Positions 59,489-64,000 of a stretch of 64,000 nt of DNA are shown one piece after another. Location of the stretch: assembly GCA_014706295.1 (NCBI GenBank), contig JACSVZ010000001.1, positions 2,454,379 through 2,518,378 on the forward strand, in the 5' to 3' direction. The DNA is from Lycocorax pyrrhopterus obiensis (taxonomy: Eukaryota; Chordata; Aves; Passeriformes; Paradisaeidae). The notes beneath the pieces were generated by a model. It ran no database searches, had not been told where the DNA came from, and saw nothing but the letters and a program-made list of their open reading frames with translations. A program made the translations under genes and the position numbers. Within the stretch, counting starts at the first letter, position 1; every line of letters starts with the position of its first letter.

Positions 59489-59655
59489 ATCATGGAATCT
59501 CAGAATGGTTTGGGTTGGAAGGAGCTTAAAACCCACCCAAGTGCCACCACTGCCATGGCAGGGACACCTTCCACTGTCCCAGGCTGCTCCAAGCCCCAAT
59601 GTCCAACCTGGCCTTGGACACTGCCAGGGATCCAGGGGCAGCCACAGCTGCTCTG
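59489..59655 (-). mobile_element. CR1 LINE 3' fragment
   Basis: ATCATGGAATCTCAGAATGG, GCCATGGCAGGGACACCTTC, GGGGCAGCCACAGCTGCTCT. It is truncated earlier than most copies. Confidence 0.9.
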
Positions 59656-61468
59656 GACAAGCTGAGATGTTGAAGAAAAACGTTGATCCCAGCATTACCA
59701 TGATGATGATAAATAAATGAAAAAAAACCACCAAGTTAGTCTTGTGTGCTTTAATTTAGACCAGTTTGTAAGATCTTGTGTTTTGTCACTGGTGATCCTC
59801 AAAATCAACTGATTATTCCTCAGCTTTCATGTCCCTGGGCAGTTGCTTGATAAGAGCAGAAACCTCTTTTAAACCTTGCAAAGAAACTGAGTCACAGCCC
59901 AAAATCTTGGGGTGAGCAGCGCAGTTATTGGCCGATGGTTTTGAGGTGTTTTCCTTCCTTTACATCCCAGGATTTTCCAAAATCCAGTTCACAACTGAGC
60001 CTCTCCTGGTTTGCCATTTTCACTAATTGGAAGGAGGCTGTCTCAAGTAAGAGCCTTGATTTGTAAACGGTGCCAGCAGAGAGCTGCAGGAGCAGATGTG
60101 GTCGGAGGAGATTTCCGAGCACAAATTCCCAGACAAAAAGAGCTGTTTCCCTGTTAGTACACGGAGCATTCCCAGCCTCCAGAGCCGATCACATGGAGCA
60201 GCACACATCTGTGCTAACTGTCCTGGCTGCCTGCTGGGAAGGATTCCTGAACATGCTGACTGCCACACATTCCCAGGAGTTGGTGGGAAGAGCGCTGCAC
60301 ACAGGGATGCTGTGGATCCCTCGCGCTGTCCGGACACCGCGGATCACGGCCCTGTTTGGGATCTTCCTCAGTCCAGCTGGATCCAGGGGTACACGGCTGC
60401 TGCTTCCATGCTTCCTCAGCTATTCATTCCACTGTTGTCCTTAAATCCTTTTTCCCTTCTCTTTGGACTTCAGATGTCTCAGGAGAAAATTGCTTTTTTT
60501 CCCATTGTCAAAGCAAAAAACCCCAGGGTTGTTCTATCTTTTGTTATATATACATAATATAGAAATATATATATAGAAAAATAACTTCTTTTTTCCTGAC
60601 CTGCAGCTGCAGGAATATTCCTTTGCTTCCTTCTCACTTACAAAGCCTGGGAGAATTTTGTGTTGCTTTCCTATAGGTTTCCTTCGAAAGTTCAGCTTTT
60701 CTTCCATCTTCTGAGAAATTTTATCTGTAAAGTTGTTCTTGTCCTCTGGCTTGGGCTGACTTCATGGACTTCAGGAGTCTTCATGACTTCTCTTGTGAAG
60801 AAAAAAGATTTTCCTCAGAAAAAAAGAGGCTGTTTCACACCCAAATCAATGGGTCAGTTTTCAAGTTAGGATTCTGCACCTTCAGCTTAAATTCTATGTT
60901 CAGCTTTGTTTCCCTACAAAGATTCTGGTAGCAAAAGGCCCCAGGCAATGACTGTTTGGATCCTGAGAAAGGCAAAAAGTAGTTGTTGTGTTTTTTGTTT
61001 GGTTGGTGTTTTCTTTTATGTCTGGAGGCATGTGGAGCTCCAGGGGAAGGCAAGAAGCGCAGCTTCATTTTTTCTTGGGAGAAATCCAGGCTCTATAGGC
61101 TGCCATCCAAATGCAAAAATTCTGACACTTCTCTGCTCAGAAAAAGTGCCACCAAAACGGAGCCAGCTGAATACTCCACTTCTTCAATAGAAGGCAGTTT
61201 CCTTAAATAGAACTTGGGAGCTAACTTCGTCTGGAGCAGGGATTTGGGTTCAAAACACTTCCAGATCCGTAGTGACGTCTTTGCACTTGAAGTCTTTCAC
61301 TCTGGCTACAGGTATTTGAGTAAACACTCAGTGGGTATTCAGACACCTGAGGAATCATTTGTGTCCTGTAATTCCATGGATTATGGCCTGGATAACCTGA
61401 ATGAAAAACCTGCTCCACTGTTTTTTACTGGGAAGGGGTTGGTAGAGAGGCGAGGGGAATTCTTGCTT

Positions 61469-61682
61469 TCATAGAATCCCAGAATGATTTGGGTTGGAAG
61501 GGACCTTAAAGCTCATCCCATTCCCACCCCCTGCCATGGGCAGGGACACCTTCCACTGTCCCGTCTTGCTCCAAGCCCCATCCAACCTGGCCTTGGACAT
61601 TTACAGGGATGGGATATCCACAGCTTTCATAGGCAATCTGTGCCAGGGCCTCCCCACCCTCCCAGGGAACAATTCCTTCCCT
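61469..61682 (-). mobile_element. Older CR1 LINE 3' fragment
   Basis: CATAGAATCCCAGAATGATT, GCTCATCCCATTCCCACCCC, GGGATGGGATATCCACAGCT. It is the same older type as 37108-37265. Confidence 0.9.
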
Positions 61683-61849
61683 ACAAATACACTTTGCACA
61701 GATACACTTGCTCAGTATTTACAGATTGGTTACAGTGTTTTATTGTTTGACTTTGTGTCACACTTTCTCCCATGGATCCCAGTTTATTAGCAGTATCTTT
61801 TTGCCATCAAAAATCCACATTATCCTCGATAACAGATTAGCAGTAGCTC

Positions 61850-62110
61850 TGTCTTCCCAAGAAGCTGCAGTAACCCATTAGGAAGATGGTTAATCTCCCT
61901 CCTGGATAAGCCTTTTGATCAATTTAGAGAAAAGTGAATTGGTGGCTTCTGAGCAAGTCTGGGTAGCAGCTACTTAAACAAAGCGATTTGGGCTCCTTTC
62001 AACGTCAGCTCCTAATGAATCGTCGGAGTTTCATCAAAGACCAGGTAATTAGACAGGTACTGCACCTTTGCATTAATGGCACTTCTGACAGAGGCCTGGC
62101 TTCCTCATTC
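61850..62110. promoter_or_regulatory. Candidate conserved enhancer in DYRK1A intron 2
   Basis: Non-repeat sequence dense in homeodomain/POU-type sites: TAATGAAT (62013-62020), TAATTAG (62046-62052) and TTTGCATTAAT (62067-62077). There are also GATTAGCAG and GGTTAATC-like words and isolated CpGs (AACGTCAG, ATCGTCGG). This resembles developmental enhancers near vertebrate regulatory genes; conservation was not tested. Confidence 0.35.
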
Positions 62111-62384
62111 AGACATAGGAACTGATCAGTTTTGGAGAACAAGAAATGCCTCAGGAAGTTTTCAGAAGCATCTGGGCAAGCTGCTCCAGAGAAGCATCGC
62201 TGTGCTCAGGTTTGGAGAGTCAGGGAGTCTCTTTCCTCCCGCTCATTCTGGGGTCCTCAGCAGAAGTTACAAGGGAAAGGACTGGCACAGGAAATTCCAA
62301 GTGTGACTCTGTGCCTAGCATGGCCCTCAGGAGTGAGATCCTATGAGTGGGAACACAAAAATACTGTGGTGTCTGAGCTTCCAT

Positions 62385-62507
62385 GGAACAGGAGGCTCTG
62401 CTCCGAGGGAACAAGGACAGGACAAGAGAAAAAGGCCTCAAGCTGTGCCAGGGGAGGGTCAGGCTGGACACCAGGAGGATTTCTCCACTGAAAGGGTTGT
62501 TAGACAT
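62385..62507 (+). mobile_element. CR1 fragment, internal part
   Basis: GGGAACAAGGACAGGACAAG, GCCTCAAGCTGTGCCAGGGG, GGCTGGACACCAGGAGGATT. It ends at AAAGGGTTGTTAGACATGG without the 3' tail, where an opposite-strand CR1 begins. Confidence 0.8.
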
Positions 62508-62712
62508 GGGTGTTCAGGATCATCCAGTCCCATGTCACCCCAGCAGCACCAGCATCACCCCAAACCCTGTCCCCAAGGGCCACATCCAGACTCCTCCTGA
62601 ACACTCCCACAGACAGTGACTCCACCACTCCCTGGGCAGCTCATTCCAAGGCCTCACCACTCTTCCAGGGAATGTTCTTCCTAATATCCAATCAGAACCT
62701 CCCCTGGCAAAA
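62508..62712 (-). mobile_element. CR1 LINE 3' fragment (third type)
   Basis: GATCATCCAGTCCCATGTCA, CACATCCAGACTCCTCCTGA, CTCCACCACTCCCTGGGCAG, truncated after CCTCCCCTGGCAAAATCA. It is close to the 3' half of 23937-24322. Confidence 0.9.
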
Positions 62713-63419
62713 TCATTTAATCCTTGATGATGTTTTGAAACACTGGAGTGTTGGCTAAAGGTGGCCAGTGCCATGACCCTCTGAAGAGTCTGCCATGCTT
62801 TCCTCTCACAAATGATGGCAAAGGCAATTTTCCACTTCTGTCCACTCCCTTTTGTTTGCAGAGATGTTGGGAAGTCTCCCCTTACCCTTTTGTGGGGCAG
62901 AAAAAGAAAGGAAGTCCTCTCTGGCACCTTCAGTTCGGACACGGTCGGGCTCTCTGGAGCTGCTAAGAAATCGTAGCAATTCCGCAGATTCCCGAAGAAG
63001 TCTTGAGGAGCTGTGTGAGATTGAGTGACATTTGGAAGCAGCTCCGTGCTCACTTGGCCAGCAGTGCCAGAGAACAACACCGTGGTGCTTTCAACCCAGA
63101 TGCTTTGGCAGAGCACAGCCTCGAGTGTCGCCACTGCTTGGCAGAACAACTGGTGCTGCAAAGCAGGAGCAGGTGGTTTGGGCTTTTTCTGCTCCTTCTG
63201 CACCAAGGCCCTGCTTTTTGCAGTAGTTTTGGAGCACGAGAAACAATATTGCTCTTCTTTTCTGGTAAGGCTTCTAAACTCTTAGATGGACTTGGTAAAA
63301 AGTTGGGCTCCGTGGCAGTGATGAGAATGAGTTATGTGGCTCTTGTTGTCTTTTCAAATATCTTAAAGGTGGCAGATCCTGTGCTTGTTTTATACTTTCT
63401 CCTCCAAATTCATGGAGTC

Positions 63420-63583
63420 ATCGGAATGGTTTGGGTTGGGAGGGACCTTAAAGCTCATCCAGTGCCACCCCAGCCATGGGCAGGGACACCTTCCACTGTC
63501 CCAGGCTACTCCAGGCTCCAACCTGGCCTTGGACACTGCCAGGGATGGAGCAGCCATAACATCTCTGGGCAACCTAATTCAGC
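63420..63583 (-). mobile_element. CR1 LINE 3' fragment
   Basis: CATCGGAATGGTTTGGGTTG, GCCATGGGCAGGGACACCTT, CAACCTGGCCTTGGACACTG, then GCATCTCTGGG-like CATCTCTGGGCAACCTAATT. The octamer tail is lost. Confidence 0.9.
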
Positions 63584-64000
63584 ATTGCAGTAACAGAAAG
63601 TCCCATTACCTTGAGGACTGTTTGATAACTGCCCTCGTTGATGTCCTGCTGGGGGTAACATTTCTTTGGGTTAACATTTCTTTGCACCTCTTCCTTCTCG
63701 AGCATCTCCTCCCACCACAGCCTGACACAGCCCTCACTCCAGTGGGTTTTCACTCATGGCAGGAGGGCACTTCCAACTTCTTCCGTCTTCTTCAGCATCT
63801 GCCTGCCAGGGAAGAGTCAGGCTGTTCAAAGACTCATCCTCACGGGTGTGTTTGCCAGAGTCCTGACTGTGCCATGCATGAAGCTGGGTGTTCTGTTCCC
63901 TGAGAACACTTCTAAAACCCCAGTGCTGAAGCTTTGAAGCTCATTGATACCTAAACTTCTAAATAAAGAGTTTGTGTGTTATTATTTCACTTTCTGACTT

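Larger units (their letters stand above)
26440..64000 (+). other. DYRK1A: DYRK1A gene, 5' part
   Basis: DYRK1A encodes a dual-specificity kinase that autophosphorylates on tyrosine and phosphorylates serine/threonine targets in nucleus and cytoplasm; it is dosage-sensitive in brain development. Only the 5' end is here: CpG-island exon 1, intron 1 (27172-50661), exon 2 with the start codon, and the first 13 kb of intron 2. No sequence resembling the next coding segment (human [20 protein letters not shown]) was found to the right of 50740, so the kinase domain lies outside the window. Confidence 0.88.
50741..64000 (+). other. DYRK1A: DYRK1A intron 2 (partial)
   Basis: From the donor GTGATT to the window edge no DYRK1A coding exon was found. 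It holds CR1 fragments (52790-63583), an AT-rich stretch (58860-59010), a TATA-type dinucleotide run near 60545-60580 and a candidate regulatory element at about 61850-62110. Confidence 0.8.

Noticed and set aside
60070..60557. Two plus-strand open frames of 124 and 153 codons with local CpGs
   Set aside because: Not similar to DYRK1A or any family I recognise. It could be regulatory DNA but has no distinct motif cluster.
62385..62712. Twin-priming (5' inversion) as the origin of the opposed CR1 pair
   Set aside because: The inverted piece is on the 3' side of the other fragment, the wrong side for twin priming.
62535..63206. Minus-strand open frame of 223 codons
   Set aside because: About a third is CR1 sequence and the rest has no recognisable domain. 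It lies in DYRK1A intron 2 without splice or promoter signs.
1..64000. tRNA, rRNA, snoRNA, miRNA, viral or prokaryote-type systems
   Set aside because: I saw no sequence I could support as any of these; short RNA genes could be missed by eye.

Overview
This is vertebrate nuclear DNA, very probably from a songbird. Two things show it. It has intron-split exons that translate to conserved vertebrate proteins. It also holds more than thirty fragments of the avian CR1 LINE, many of one very similar type that I associate with passerines. These fragments cover roughly 10 kb, about 16% of the window. There are no operons, phage, CRISPR arrays or bacterial features, and most long open frames are chance frames through GC-rich repeats.

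Two divergent genes frame the window. On the minus strand, positions 1-8927 hold the first four coding exons of VPS26C (DSCR3), a subunit of the endosomal Retriever complex: 144 codons, all joining in phase 0, with the rest of the gene off the left end. Its start codon lies in a CpG island that carries two CACGTG boxes of the TFEB/USF type, an RFX X-box and ZNF143-like motifs. On the plus strand, a second CpG island (about 25990-27520) matches the promoter and first non-coding exon of DYRK1A. A small second exon at 50662-50740 ends with the DYRK1A start codon and the first ten coding bases (M-H-T-G, split). The kinase-coding exons lie off the right end. The same divergent order of VPS26C and DYRK1A is known from human 21q22, so the block is conserved synteny.

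Layout: 1-8870 VPS26C exons and introns; 8871-9330 VPS26C exon 1 and promoter; 9330-25200 intergenic DNA with CR1 copies and one non-repeat candidate regulatory element near 21.2-21.6 kb; 25240-25985 a six-copy tandem array of 112-145 bp units running into the DYRK1A CpG island; 25990-27171 DYRK1A promoter and exon 1; 27172-50661 DYRK1A intron 1; 50662-50740 exon 2; 50741-64000 the start of intron 2, with CR1 fragments and another candidate conserved element near 61.85-62.11 kb.

I found no new biological system. The observations most worth checking are: a perfect 9-bp inverted repeat that puts the VPS26C exon-1 splice donor in a hairpin loop; the lysosomal-type E-boxes beside the VPS26C start codon; the tandem array abutting the DYRK1A island; a 71-bp CR1 fragment with a perfect 16-bp target-site duplication, unusual for CR1; and X-box motifs at both promoters and between them.
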